Positions 34,690 to 46,935 of a DNA stretch of 64,000 nucleotides are shown one piece after another. Position numbers and translations under genes: made by a program. Location of the stretch: the NCBI RefSeq assembly GCF_040802235.1, contig NC_133174.1, positions 82,234,647-82,298,646 of the forward strand, read 5' to 3'. This DNA is from Manis javanica. Taxonomy: Eukaryota; Chordata; Mammalia; Pholidota; Manidae. The notes under the pieces are model-generated. The model did no database searches. It was not told the origin of the DNA and was given only the letters and a program-made list of their open reading frames with translations. Every line of letters starts with the position of its first letter. Position 1 is the first letter of the stretch.

Positions 34690-35060
34690 AAGAAAAGTTC
34701 AGCAATGGAATCTAAAAACAAAACAAAACAGAATGAGCAAAACAGCAGTAGACTCATAGACACTGAGAAGTGACTGTTGGTTACTATGGGGGAGGGGTTG
34801 GGGAGGGTGGGTAAAATACATGAAAGGGATAAAGAGGTACAAAATGTCAATCATAATATAAAATTGTCACAGGGATTAAAGTACAGCATAGAGAATATAG
34901 TCAGTAGTTCTATAACATCTTTCTATGTTGACAGATAGTAACTACACTAGTTGGGATGAGGATTTAATAATGTATACATAATAGTTGAATCACTATGTTG
35001 TGTACTTCAAACCGATATAATATTGTATATCAACTATACTTCAATGAAATATATATATGA
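34690..35060 (+). mobile_element. L1: Older LINE-1 3' end, sense
   Basis: 'gagcaaaacagcagtagact', 'gtgactgttggttactatgg', 'tgttgacagatagtaactac', 'ttgtgtacttcaaaccgata' and 'tattgtatatcaactatact' then 'tcaatgaaat' follow an older L1 3' UTR of the kind shared by many laurasiatherians, different from the 3' UTR of L1-A, L1-B and L1-C. Confidence 0.75.
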
Positions 35061-36309
35061 TTACAAAAAGGTCAGCTGTCCCTGGCAGGAAATGAGGTTA
35101 AACATACTCACTGGTCCTTGAGACCACAGCACTTATCTATGATGTCATTTCCTAGGAAGAGGAAGTCAATCTTCGTGCAAGTTTTTTCAAGCTCTGTTAA
35201 AGCTTTTTACAGCTTTAGCCAAGGTTGAAATAAAAAAGATTATATAGGATCTGGCAAATCCAAGAAAATAATTATTTCAATTTTTTCAGTTTAAATAACT
35301 GAAAAACATTTACTTCTGTATTCAAACTCGGCACATGTTTTATGAATAGAGAGATTAATGGAATCATGAGTCTGGATAGCACATTTCAGAGGTTCTGATT
35401 TTGTTTGAGTCATAATAAGAAATTAATTTAGGATAAGAGGAAAAAAGAGAACTGAAAGCTCAATTCTACAAATAAAATGACAATCTTTTCTCCCAGTCTT
35501 GAGTAGATAGTTTAAAATCATGTAGTGTATTTTATAATACATGCTAAAATATTTGAGTACATGTCAAAAATTGTTAGTGCTTGGTGATACACACACACAC
35601 ACACTTTTAGAAAAACTAGCTTCTTCCAGTGATTGAATTCAGAATAGCACAACCTATATCACAGAAATATAAATTAAACTGTTAAATTTATAAAGCAGCA
35701 GTTCAAATGTTCAAGTACTTACATATATGCTTTAGGAGTTATAGCTATTTTATCTTTTATTCACTGAAATAATTCAATCGATAAGTTTTACATAGTTCAT
35801 TAAGACAATGTTAAATACTTGAAAGATATATTAATTTAAAAATTGTCCAGTGCTATTTTTCTTTCAGTTCATACCTTGAGACCTCTTGCACGTTAAGCCA
35901 GAGGCTGAATATAACCATAGGAATTGCAAATTTCCTTGAAATTTTCCTCCAAGGAAGAATGATCCAGAAAGCCAAACAGAAGGACTATACTAAAGCCAGA
36001 AAACAAAATTTTTGTACTGATTCCTTATATTTCTTCAGAACAACATAACAATGTAAATAGAATTCTACTCATAGGTAAAAATGAAGACTTCTCTTGAAAA
36101 GTGCCTGAGATGGCTGGGACTAGCTCCAATATAAATCCCTTTCCTTTTCACAAAATAGATATTCTATTAGCTATTAGCTGTAGAAAATAATTTTTAAGTG
36201 ATCAAATGGCACAGACACAAACCTGATTTCACCAGAAAGTGCAGGTGATATTCTCCCACAATGGAATAAAGAACACTTACTAGAATTAAAAAAACATTAA
36301 TGCTTACTG
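35061..36309. other. Non-coding DNA
   Basis: A 16-base AC repeat at 35589-35604. Nothing else recognised. Confidence 0.45.
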
Positions 36310-36465
36310 AATGTGGCACTGTAATTAGGATTACTATCTGCAGAGCATCTTAAAATTCACAAAGCATGGTCATATAGTCATATAGGCCTATTTAGTTTCC
36401 CAGCAAACCTGTGAGGAAATAAGTATTCCCACTTTATAAATAAGACTCCGAATTCCTGCCTCCTA
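36310..36465 (+). repeat. Probable MIR-type SINE
   Basis: 'agagcatcttaaaattcaca', 'cagcaaacctgtgaggaaat' and 'attcccactttataaataag' fit the MIR/MIR3 core order. Confidence 0.45.
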
Positions 36466-39184
36466 TGCCTGAGCCATTTTTCCCACAACAATTTGAGTTA
36501 CTATATAATGGGTACAAAAAGAGAATAGTTGCAATGCTGTTGATTAGACATTAAATGTATATTTCCACAAAATCATTTAAATATCCAAATGTTCCTGTTA
36601 TTTTTGATAGCATCTTCCATTTAAAACACTAATTGGTAGCTTCTACTAGGCACTGAATTACCCTGCAAAATAAGAACTACAAATAACCAGCTCTTCATGT
36701 ACACTACTTTCTCAAGCCTTTCTTTATAACTGAGGTACTTTGCAAAGAATTTTCCACTGAGGCTCTAATATTTTAACACTGGAATGCCTTTTATTAGTCT
36801 GGCATAGAAAAACATTGAGTACACCTGCTTTGAAGGAATATGAGCCCATTTCTCTGGGAGGAAGGTGGTAACTGATGAAGGGACCTTTTAGAACTCCAAA
36901 GCTTATTCACCTCTTATTTTATGTTCATCTCGTAAAATTGGGTCAGCTTTCCTAGTGCTACTATCTAGTTTAGTAGTCAAGGATTATGTTTTACAGTAAA
37001 TCATTTTCAAGCCCTTTTTAATATCCTTTCCTTTGCCTCAGCCACAGAATCCTGAAAGAGCAAAAGCAGAATAAATCTTTCTGAGAAGGTTTCTTATTGT
37101 ACAGCTGCAGCATATCTGAGACACAGACATGCAGGTTACAAGAATTCTCCTCAATGTGACAATTCTAAATGTACAGTAGTTCACTGCACACATCATTTCC
37201 TTTACCAAAAAGCAATTAGACAGAGATGGAATATAATATTTAAGCATATTACATACTTTTAATTTTAAGTCTTTGTATACAGTCAAAAGCAATTTTAAAT
37301 GAGAAAGTACTTCCTATTTCACCATTCTCTAATTTTTCACTACCAAAAATCAGTGTGGCATGACCAGTGTGAACATGGTCCCATCCTAAATGTGATGGGG
37401 TTTGCAAAAGCCTCTATATAAACAGTAACCATCTATTGGAAGAGAACTTCCAGTGACTGCACAAATGCGTTCACATACTTTTACTAAGGGAAAAAAGAAT
37501 AAAGGTGACTCTTATTAACAGTATTTCCTACAAAGGTCACAAACAAATGATCATGCATTATCGGTCATTTACTGTATTCTCATTTTCTTATGGTTAAATT
37601 CATTTTCTTTATTTTAAGGAAAGAGTCAAATTTTTAAAGATCTTTGTGAGCTTCCATGAAAGTTACTTAAATGTAACTATTACTATATTATTCTCACATT
37701 TATATATGTACATTTTTTTCCTTTTTTACTGAAAGGTAGCTTCTCTAGCCAATGGAGTTATATGTATTATGATTGGATCAAAGGTATAGATGAGTTACTG
37801 AATTTTAAAATGAGGAAAATACAAGTAGCAAGCACTTCCAAGCAAACAGGATGGCCATATTGAGCCTAGAGGAAAATGCTCTCAAGAATGGATGTATGCA
37901 AAGTGCAGTGCTTTTCTGATTTGCCACGATAGGCTGTGTTAGTGTATTTTAGTTAAGCTGTTGTTACATGGTGGCACAGAAGGTTAGCAATATTTCTAGA
38001 AAAAATGTCGCATGAACCAACACAAGTTTGACTATATGACATGCTTTGGCAAATAAATGTGTTGGTGCTTTAATTTCTACCTTGCTCTTTCTCTGTTACA
38101 GTAACTGTAGAAATGCAGCTTGACATAAAGTTGCCATAAGCAATCTGGCATGCCAAGCCAATGCAACTGCTTCAGGGAATTGTCTGAATCCACAGGAGAA
38201 CAGGTTGACCAAAGAATAAACTCTGTCTTAAGCGTACTGATTTAGGTTTGTGTTTTTGCCCCAGCATAACCCAGCATTGCCTAACTAATGCAAAGAACTT
38301 GAAGAAAAGCTTGAAATGTGTCCTAAAAGAGGCAGTGATTAACAAACATTTCAAGAAAAGCCTTTTTCCTCACAATGAGAGTGTTTTATCTTAGGAGGAT
38401 TTTCCACCTGTTTGTAACTTTACAATGCCTAGATATGTTGATCAACCACAGAACTCAGAGTCCACAATAAAGTATACTTTGTGGCATTACACAAAAAGAG
38501 ACAATTTCTTCTCTGTAACATCAACTTTGCTAGGACTTCAAGGAAATGTCACATGTACAGATATAATAACTGGAATGATACCCTAACTCATGTCTTTCAT
38601 CATTGCCCCTTCCATAGGTGTATGTCTTTCACAAGTGACTACTCTTTCCTTGCTCTAAGAGGCTGGAAAGACATCTCAACTAATCCCTATTCCTTTCATT
38701 GCTCTCCTAAAATCTAGGTAAAGCTCTGTATCAGCACCTTTTTAAACTATGCCCTATCTAAGGACCTGCCTGTAATTTGGGAAGTGGTGTCACATCTTAA
38801 AATTGCATGTTCACTAACAGGGATTTCAAATTATTGACAATTTCAAAGTTACTATTTATTTTGAATATTCTAGTAAGTGCCTAAGTTTTCTCTTTGCTGT
38901 TTAGTGACAGTTGGTAGACCAACATAGTTTGTTTAATATTATTCAAAGGTTGAAGAAGCTGACAGCAATCAATGTCATGTATTCAATAAAGGAAGGAAAT
39001 TGGATTAGACAAATTTAGCAACATATTGCTTCATTTTACAAAAAGGCCTGATTTCCAAATGCAATGGCTAACATCTGCTATTCCAACCCCCCAACTAATT
39101 CAGTATGAAAATGATCTCTGAAACATTTTCCTCAGAGCAAAAGACCTCTCTAACCAACTGAGAAAGTTTAATTTTTTTTCAAAT
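36466..39184. other. Non-coding DNA, few repeats
   Basis: 2.7 kb with balanced composition for this window and no repeat that I can name. Frames of 60-84 codons show no splice-flanked exon pattern or known domain. It may be simple unique intergenic DNA. Confidence 0.4.
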
Positions 39185-39290
39185 CAGTGCAATAAAAATT
39201 TAATAAGAGATTACTATGTGCCAGGCACTATGCTAGACCTTGTAAATACAAAGTTAAATAAGACATTTTTCCTGGCTCTCAAAGTCTTTT
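39185..39290 (+). repeat. L2/MIR-like fragment
   Basis: 'agagattactatgtgccagg', 'cactatgctagaccttgtaa' and 'aatacaaagttaaataagac' match the L2 3' region order in sense. Confidence 0.5.
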
Positions 39291-41000
39291 CTGAGGCCCT
39301 CAGAACAGTTCTCCTTCAAAACCATCCCTTCAGTTTCTATCCTACCTTAGTTTACCCTTCTCGTCTTCTATCAGTGTGTGCTTTTATACTGAAGATAAAT
39401 CTTTCAGGGTCAACAGGAGCCTTAAACTGATGGATCCCAAGATTGGAAGGCACCTCCATTTTGTTCACTGCAGATTCAATGACTTGGAGCCATTTAGTCC
39501 CTCCAGAAAGATTCAGTGAGCTTTAAAAGGGGAAAGTATTCTGTGATTTTTATATCAAATCTTTCTAAGAAATATTAGGCTTATTATTATCCCAACTATA
39601 AAAAGAAGACAGGAAATGTGTGGACATAGTCACAAAGGAAGCCAGTGACAGAGATCAAGATTAATCTCTGTCATCTCTGTTCCCTATAATTAACTAAGAT
39701 CAAAATGACCTTATTATTCTGCCATGTGCATGCATAATTTCGAGTATTATTTGAAATTCATAACAGCAAGAAATTTATTTTTGCTTACTGTGAACAGAAA
39801 ATTCACCCTTTTAAAAATCTTCCATTATTATAATAAGTTTACCATGTCAAATGGTTATTATTAAAATATTAAACAGTAATCAGTGATGTAAATATGATGA
39901 ATTAGTGTCTAAGAATAGGGGCAAATTAATAATTTACAAGTATATGCATTTTAAGATAAGTAAATAACATGAGGAATGGATAACACTTTACTCTCAATTG
40001 TGTATATTTAGAAAGAAATAAGTATTTGCATGTCAGAGTTAGTGCAGCAACTTCTATTTGTGAATCATTCTCCTTTTTTCCTGCTACCAGATGGATCCTA
40101 CTGTTCATGTTTGAATCTGGGACATTTTAAAAGCCTATCTCCCCTTTCCATCTGACTGAGCTCATTCCAGGAGGGAAGACAAATCAATATCAAGAACAGT
40201 AAGGAATCTTACTTTCCATCTTTCAAAACACTCTGGGGTAGGTGAACAAAGCAACAGTTAGGTAGAGCAAATTAGTTCAGGAGACTGAATATGTTTATTA
40301 TGAATTCTTAAATACAAGAAGGAGAGAGTTCACTTTTCTCTTTAGAATACGTAGACTTCTTTTCCCCTTATTTTCCCATATGCCTTATGCATGCCACTAC
40401 AGTAGCAGGTAAATATTTAAAAATAAAGCCTCTCACTATATAAGTCTTTGCCCTCCTGAAGATAAAAAATAGCAAAGGTAGACACTAATTGGAAAAATAG
40501 AGCATATTTTAAAATTGAGGGTGAGAATGGGAATGTCACCCATGATGTATTCATTGACACTTAAGTAATTTTTAAGCTTACTTGATTTTTAGTCCTGCTG
40601 TTTCCCCAGTAATGGTGAGCTGAAGAAGAAAATACCCTTGCATAAAAGACTCACGGACATAACCCTTCATTGTGGCTGAGTGATGTCCTAGTCACCTAGG
40701 TTTTGAAAGAACATCTTTTTCTAAATGTAAAAATAATGTCCGCCATTTTTCAAGTGAATGTATTATTGTTCCTCAGAAGTACTTGACTTCTTTCTGCAGG
40801 GTGCTGTAAGTTCCTACTTAAGTTCAACTTTAAAGATCCTTTCCCATTACAAAATAATAATTCAAATTGCAAGGGAAAACAAAAAAGGGTCATTTACTTT
40901 TAGTCCTTTTCTTGATTCTACTACCATTAGTCTTTGATAAAATCTGGACCTGAATACTGCCTTTTGAATAAGCTCACCCACCATCTCAGAGAGACCTAGA
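39291..41000. other. Non-coding DNA
   Basis: Possible MIR 3' debris near 39575-39665. Nothing else recognised. Confidence 0.4.
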
Positions 41001-41251
41001 TGTCATCTTACTTAGGCTACAAGCATCCTCCAGAGGACACGTCAGCAAACCACAAGCCCACTTTTCCCCTGACCCCTCCCCTCAAAGAACCTGCCAAAGC
41101 CCTGGCCATAAATAGCTTTTTGACCTGTTAAGAGACTCTTTTGCCTTTGTTCTGCTGGCCAGGACAGAGGGGTCCCTCTCAGGTTCAGCAATAAACCTGC
41201 TTGGACTGTTGAGTTCGCATCCCCTCTCTTATTTCAGTCTTGGCGAGAAGA
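41001..41251 (+). repeat. ERV solo LTR (3' part)
   Basis: Looks like the promoter-to-U5 part of a class I ERV LTR: TATA-like 'cataaatagc' (41107-41116), then 'ctgctggccaggacagaggg', 'tctcaggttcagcaataaac' with AATAAA at 41190-41195, and 'tttcagtcttggcgaga' at the end. The spacing from TATA to poly(A) signal is about 80 bases. No internal region on either side. Confidence 0.65.
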
Positions 41252-41294
41252 AAAAACTGATTCATTGGTTTTACTTACTTTTATGATCTTACTG

Positions 41295-41356
41295 AGATAG
41301 AGTGAGAGAGGAAGAGAGAGAGAGAGGTGGGAAGAGAGAAAGACAGAGAGAGAGGC
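41295..41356. repeat. GA-rich simple repeat
   Basis: Degenerate (GA)n purine tract of about 60 bases shortly after the LTR. Confidence 0.85.
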
Positions 41357-42084
41357 GCACAGGATAAAGACAAGATGAACATATGACAGAATGCAGAATA
41401 ACAAGAAGACAATTGTCTTTATGCATCAGCTGTCCTAATACTATTTGGCAATCTGCTTCACTTTAAATCCTAACTATATGAATGAGATGTGTTCTAATTT
41501 GTATGCATGTGCTGCCAAATGACTGCACATTTGTTTGTTATGTGTCAGGTAGAAGAAAACACTTTCTCAGGTGCAGGAAGAGTCAATGCTGTGCAGTCAG
41601 TGGAAAGAAACAGTCAAACAATGATACACCCTATTGCTAAGTCATATTAAAACAATATGTAAACCAATGCAATACTAACTCAATGCTTCATAAATGGTAA
41701 ACGGGCTCGATGAATAGCTAAATTTCCAAGTTAAAAAACACAGTATCATTTATTTGTTCTATGAATGTTTAAATGCCACATGTTTTTATTCATAGTATGT
41801 ATAATCAGAATTTTGTATATGAATATGCTCTTTGTAAACAAACATGATAAATGTCTCATTTTTATGGAGCTTCTTTCACAAATAACTGAAAAAGATTACA
41901 AGAGGAAAGTTTGGAGCACTTATAAAAATGTCTATACTTGAATTTTGACATCCAAATATCTGTAATTTTCTCTTGCTTTGTAAAGATGTGACCATGAACC
42001 AGATATATTAAGTTTAAAGCTATCATTATTTGTAACTTTTTACTTTTGGTTTCTAGTTTCTATTACAAACCTATCATCTAAAGC
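41357..42084. other. Non-coding DNA
   Basis: No gene or named repeat seen. Confidence 0.4.
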
Positions 42085-42255
42085 CTTCTCACTACTCAAA
42101 GTGTGCTCCATAGACCAGTAGCATTCGCATCACCTGGGAAGATAATAGAAATGCAGATGCTCAGGTCTCATCCCACACGTGCATAATCATAATCTGTATT
42201 TGTAATAAGATCCCTGGTGATTTATGTGCCCATGAAAGTTGGAAGAACACAGGGC
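42085..42255 (+). mobile_element. MER5A-like hAT-Charlie DNA transposon
   Basis: 'actcaaagtgtgctccatag', 'gcattcgcatcacctgggaa', 'atagaaatgcagatgctcag' and 'taagatccctggtgattt' are in order for this short nonautonomous hAT element. Terminal repeats are worn. Confidence 0.65.
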
Positions 42256-42284
42256 TAGAGCAGTAAGTTTGGTGAAAATGAGAG

Positions 42285-42375
42285 ACTAATGAACCTGGTT
42301 CAAAGCCCAGTTCTGCTTCTTTTGCTTTACTAAGCCTCAGTTTCCTCACCTACAAAAAGCCTTGATAATTCTGCC
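42285..42375 (-). repeat. MIR SINE piece, antisense
   Basis: 'ggttcaaagcccagttctgc' and 'aagcctcagtttcctcacct' are reverse-complement MIR core and 3' blocks. Confidence 0.6.
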
Positions 42376-42800
42376 ATGACTCCCTCAGGGTTAACCTATA
42401 AATCAAATTACCATTTATGAGAAAATATTATGAAATGTAGGACATTAAAATAGATTAAAATAATATGGTGGTAGATCTCCTTAGGAAAGGATTCAAGGGT
42501 GGAGTAAAGCAGAGAAAAAAACAGATGGGATGGTGAATAATAAATCAATATATACCAAAAAGCTAAAAGGTGGGAAAAAAATGAAGAAAAGCAATTATGT
42601 CAAGGAATAAAGTGTGCATCAGCATGATGTGCACTTCCCAAACAAATGGTAGCTCTCTCTCACTAAAAAGTAAAAATGCTGCTCTGATGATAACAATAAG
42701 AGTGTGATCTAAATTTTTTTCTTTGTGTGTTGATAAATTAACACTGAAGCTTGTTCCCTCTACCAATCCAAATACACTATAGGCAGTCAACTGAGAAAGT

Positions 42801-42817
42801 AAAAAAAAAAAAAAAAA
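42801..42817. repeat. A homopolymer
   Basis: Run of 17 As in unassigned sequence; could be a worn retroposon tail but nothing recognisable precedes it. Confidence 0.8.
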
Positions 42818-42890
42818 CCCAGAATGCTGAGTAGCAGGTTAAAAAAAGAATCCACCCAAACAAACACAAGTAAACTAAGCAACTTGTTTC

Positions 42891-43356
42891 AGTGTACTAG
42901 TTTTTCTAGGACTGCTGTGAAAAATTACCACAAATGTGGTGGCTTAAAACAATAGCTCTTCATGTTGACTCAGTTCTTGAGGCCAGAAGTCTAAAACCAA
43001 GGTGTCATCAGTGCTTCCTTAGAAGGCTCTAAGGGAGAATCCATTACTTGTCATTGCACCTTCCAGCAGTTCCAGGCTTTCTTGTGGTTACATTAATCCT
43101 CTAACCTTCATAGGCACATTGCCTCTTCCTCTTCTGTCTGTTTAATGTCCCTTCACCTCCCTCTAATAAAGATACTTGGATTTAGGGGCCACTGAGATAA
43201 TCCACAAAAATTTTCTCCTCTCATAATCCTTAATCATATTTTTTACTATATAAGGTTATAATTACTCACTCTTACTATATAAGGTAATATTTGCAGGTTC
43301 TAGGGATCAGGAAGGAGATCTATCTTTTGGGAGGCCACCATTCAGTCCATGATACC
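42891..43356 (-). repeat. MLT1-like LTR, antisense
   Basis: 'ctaggactgctgtgaaaaat', 'gtggtggcttaaaacaatag', 'gaggccagaagtctaaaacc', 'aaggctctaagggagaatcc' and 'gaggccaccattcagtccat' match a reverse-oriented MLT1 LTR from end to end. A near-duplicate pair 'tactatataaggt' at 43243-43255 and 43273-43285 marks a small internal duplication. Confidence 0.75.
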
Positions 43357-43429
43357 CAGTTAGCACAGTGGTTTACATCCAGTAGATTCATGTTCAGTAA
43401 AATGATGAAGCATTTTTTGGCTTATTTTA

Positions 43430-43680
43430 ATAGCAAGCATTTATTAAGGATTTACTATGTGCCAGACACCATTTAAATGTATATCTACTGATTAACTTTA
43501 TCTTCCCAGCAACTTTATGAAATAGATACCATTATTATCCCTGATTACAGATGTGGAAACTGAGTCATGAAGAGGTTGAATTACTTGTCCCAGGTCACAC
43601 AGTTAGTCAGTGGTGGAGGCAGGATTCAAAAGTAGGCAGTCTGGCTCCAGAGCCCACAGTCTTAGTCAGGGAGACTGTGA
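43430..43680 (+). repeat. MIR SINE, well preserved
   Basis: The clearest MIR here: 'gatttactatgtgccagaca', 'attattatccctgattacag', 'tgtggaaactgagtcatgaa', 'ttgtcccaggtcacacagtt' and 'agtctggctccagagcccac'. Confidence 0.9.
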
Positions 43681-44879
43681 TATACAACTGTATGACTTAA
43701 AATTTACATCCATGGGAGTTACATTGGCTCACAAATGTTTTGTTAAATGTATAAGCCAAGGGCAAAAACATAGAAGATGACTTATAAGGTAAGAGGAGAA
43801 AGGCACAATATCTGTAAACAGTTTCTGAAAACTTCAGTGTGTTTTTAACATACTATTAAATGTACTTCTTAGATTATGTGTGTTAGATTGGATGTGGAAA
43901 ATATAAAATTTGTCTAAAAAATGGCTATTCTTAGTAATAGTGACACTTGTAGCACAGCTAAGGAAACAAAGTTTTTCCAACCCAGACATCCATCTAACAT
44001 AGAAAAACTTCAATAATATGGAGGGAAAAAAGTGTAAGTTGAAGAAAACTGCAGATGAGGAGGTTATAGAAAGATGACTCCTGGGGTTGGGTTTTGCATT
44101 TTTAGACTGTAGTGGCTTAATCAAAAACCAAAATGTACAGAGGTCATATCAAGATATACAAGAAAAAATATTCCTAGAGTTTTAAGTTCACCCACAAGGA
44201 ATGCATCTTGAGTGAGAGAGAATAAAGCAGAGGAGAAGGTAAAGCAGAAAAGCACTAATCCACTATTAATCTGGAGTCCAAAGACCCCCCCACCAACAGC
44301 CCTGTGATTGCATTAAAGGGCTGTGATTTGGATGGGGAAGAGTTACATCTTTATTTTCACTAACCTCTGTGAGTTTAGTGGAAGTCAGTAGTATTTTTAA
44401 AAAATCAAAGCAATGTTCAATAATACCTGTACCTTTGTCACCAGCAGAAATCAGATAACTTCGTATCTCACTACAATTGTTAAAGATATCTTGAAACATC
44501 AATGTCCTTATTACTTTGAAATTAAGGTGGTTATTAGGCCCACTAGGTCTTGTTATTTAATGTGTAAATAAAAGAGCACATGTATTTGTTTACAACAAAT
44601 GTTTTAAAAAACATTTTGATAATTTTGTTTCAATATAAATTGTTTTCTGTAGTTATAGTATTATATACTAAATTACATATACTAAATACATATAGTTATA
44701 TATTATGTGTATGTGGTATATATACACACACAACTATATAATTACGAAACCAATTTTGAAAAGGGATCCTTAGGCTTTACCAGACTGCTGAAGGAGTTAA
44801 TGGGACAAAAATTTTAAGAATGCTTTGCTTTATCATAAGCCATTTTCTCTTGTACTTTTACACATTCTCTCTGGGTTAT
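43681..44879. other. Non-coding DNA with AT/AC patch
   Basis: AT- and AC-rich low complexity near 44655-44735. No gene identified. Confidence 0.4.
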
Positions 44880-45700
44880 CTCACTTTTTTCCCACAGCTT
44901 CATTTGACATCTCTGCACACGTGACTCCCAAGTCTCCATCCTTAATCTCTCATCTAAACTTCAGACCTACCACTCCACTTAGATATCTCAAAACATGTCT
45001 AAGCCTAAAATGATGACCTTCGTTCACCCCAAAACTCGTTCCCTTTTTTTGCCTTCCTTATGTCAGTGGATGGTACCACCACCTGTCTAGTTGCCCAAGT
45101 CAAAGATTTTAAAGTCATATCTAACTCTTTACTATCCCTGTGTCCATCCAATATACTATTCTTTTGATTCAATCTGCCTGAATCAGCTTCTGTCTGAAAT
45201 ATGTCTGAGATCAGCTGATGTCCAATCTTATTTCTTCTTCCCTTGTAGAGGCTATCATCAGCTCTCACCTTCACTACTGCAACTATATTCTAAGTGGTCT
45301 CCCTATTTCCAGGCTTACCGAAGTTAATTCTGTTTTCCACGTTGTAGTCAAAGTGATATTTTCAAAATAAAAATTCTATTATTTTACTCTCCTTCTTAAA
45401 ACATTTAATTGACCCTCCAGTCTCTCACCTTGACATAGTATCATGGCTTTAGGGGTCTTGCTGTCATCTGCTCCCATACTTATCTAGTCTCCAGCCTTAT
45501 TGACCTTTAATTTCCACCTCACACTCTACCTCAACCATTCTTAATTTATTTCACCCTTTTGCATTTTACTCTGCTTTGTCTGGACTCTCTTTACTCACTG
45601 ATTCTCTCTTCCTTCCTGCCCTAACTCCCATTCAGAGTTTTTCTCTGAGCCTAAATGAAATTTTACCCAAAAGTCTTTTTTGAGCCATTATCTCTTATCC
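44880..45700 (-). repeat. Ancient dispersed repeat, family uncertain
   Basis: Pyrimidine-rich text with 'tcaccttcactactgcaact' then 'aagtggtctccctatttcca', and 'tctccagccttattgacctt', is a layout I know from a widespread, very old mammalian repeat but cannot name safely. A second, more decayed copy in the same orientation is at 54620-55075 ('tggattactacaatactctc' then 'aaggcttcc'). No usable frame. Confidence 0.4.
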
Positions 45701-45967
45701 ACTACACTTACCAACCCTACCTTTCAGACCTCCTCACACCATATACATAGACATACACAAGAGTAGGGGGCTTTTAAATGTGCTTCCTGAGCATTTAAAA
45801 CATTATTATATTCCCCACAACATATCATGAATGAGAATGTAGAATTCTTGTTTACTTGCCTACTTCTTACAAAGGATTGTATTCTCATCATATGTAGAAC
45901 ATAGCAGGGGTGCAAATGATATTTTAGGGTAAATGAATATATGAATAACATTGAAAAATATAAGCAT

Positions 45968-46215
45968 AAAATAATGGTAACATCTAATACTATAAAGTGC
46001 TTTTTAGGTGCTGGACATTGTTCTAATTGTCTTACATATATTAACTCATATCCTTACAAATAACCTATAGTATGTAGTACTGATGTTCCATATTTATAGA
46101 TCAGAAACTGAAGTAAAGAGAATAAATTGAGGGCAAAGTAATACAGAAATTAAATGGCAGAACCAGAATTTGCATCCATGCAATCTTACTCTGTAGTCCA
46201 AGATTTCAGCCATTA
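45968..46215 (+). repeat. MIR SINE
   Basis: 'tataaagtgctttttaggtg', 'ttacatatattaactcatat', 'tttatagatcagaaactgaa' and 'ggcagaaccagaatttgcat' are in MIR order. A second weak MIR-like block follows at about 46230-46325. Confidence 0.75.
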
Positions 46216-46325
46216 TTTTAAGAACATAACAGCTAACACTGACATAGAATTTATTACACACCAACATTATTCTAACTCATAAACATATATTGATCTGTTT
46301 CATCTCAGAACTATCATGCAAAAAC

Positions 46326-46784
46326 TGAATAATATAGACATAAGTATCATTTACAGTCCCTACATTGCTAAGATTTTGGAGGAGGGCATGAAAGGAGATC
46401 TCTTTCCCCCAGGGAAACTATTTATTGTTTATCTAATAAAAGACAATGCTATCAATTTCCATTTGTGAAGCAATTGTATTTTAAGCACTTGCACACAAAA
46501 GGTGATCTCTTTTGCTCTGGGGTCCAATAATTAAAAATAATAACATTTGCAATATTATTTTACTACTTTTATTTTTCATTGTAAATCTGATGGTGCATAA
46601 AATGGTGCCCAATTTAAGCCCAGCACAGGATAGAAGGTAACAACTTCCAAAGCAGCCCTTTAATCACCAGAATAAATGCTGCAGTGTTTTTATATTGCTG
46701 GTGCACCATATGTGATGACCCACTCTAGTTCTGTAAGGTGTGATGACGAAAACTGAGCTCCATGTTGAAAGAATCTTGATTTGA
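46326..46784. other. Non-coding DNA
   Basis: Nothing recognised. Confidence 0.35.
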
Positions 46785-46935
46785 GCGTCAAAAGTGTTGG
46801 CTTCCAATCCCACCTTGATACTAACTGCAGGATGTATCCTCCCTGGACCTGTTTTTGCATCTGTAAAACTAGAATGGTGGGCAAGGGTATCTGTGAGCTC
46901 TTTATAATTCTGTACACCTGATTCTGTGAAGCCAC
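46785..46935 (-). repeat. MIR SINE, antisense
   Basis: 'tggcttccaatcccaccttg' and 'ggacctgtttttgcatctgt' with 'aaaactagaatggtg' are reverse-complement MIR blocks. Two overlapping frames here are shadows of the repeat. Confidence 0.65.

Noticed and set aside
36466-39184. Possible host exon or 3' UTR in the repeat-poor zone
   Set aside because: No frame above 84 codons, no convincing splice-site-bounded exon and no recognisable protein. Repeat-poor DNA alone is not evidence.
44880-45700. Processed pseudogene of a host gene
   Set aside because: No A tail, no coherent frame, and a second copy with the same order at 54620-55075 points to an old dispersed repeat.
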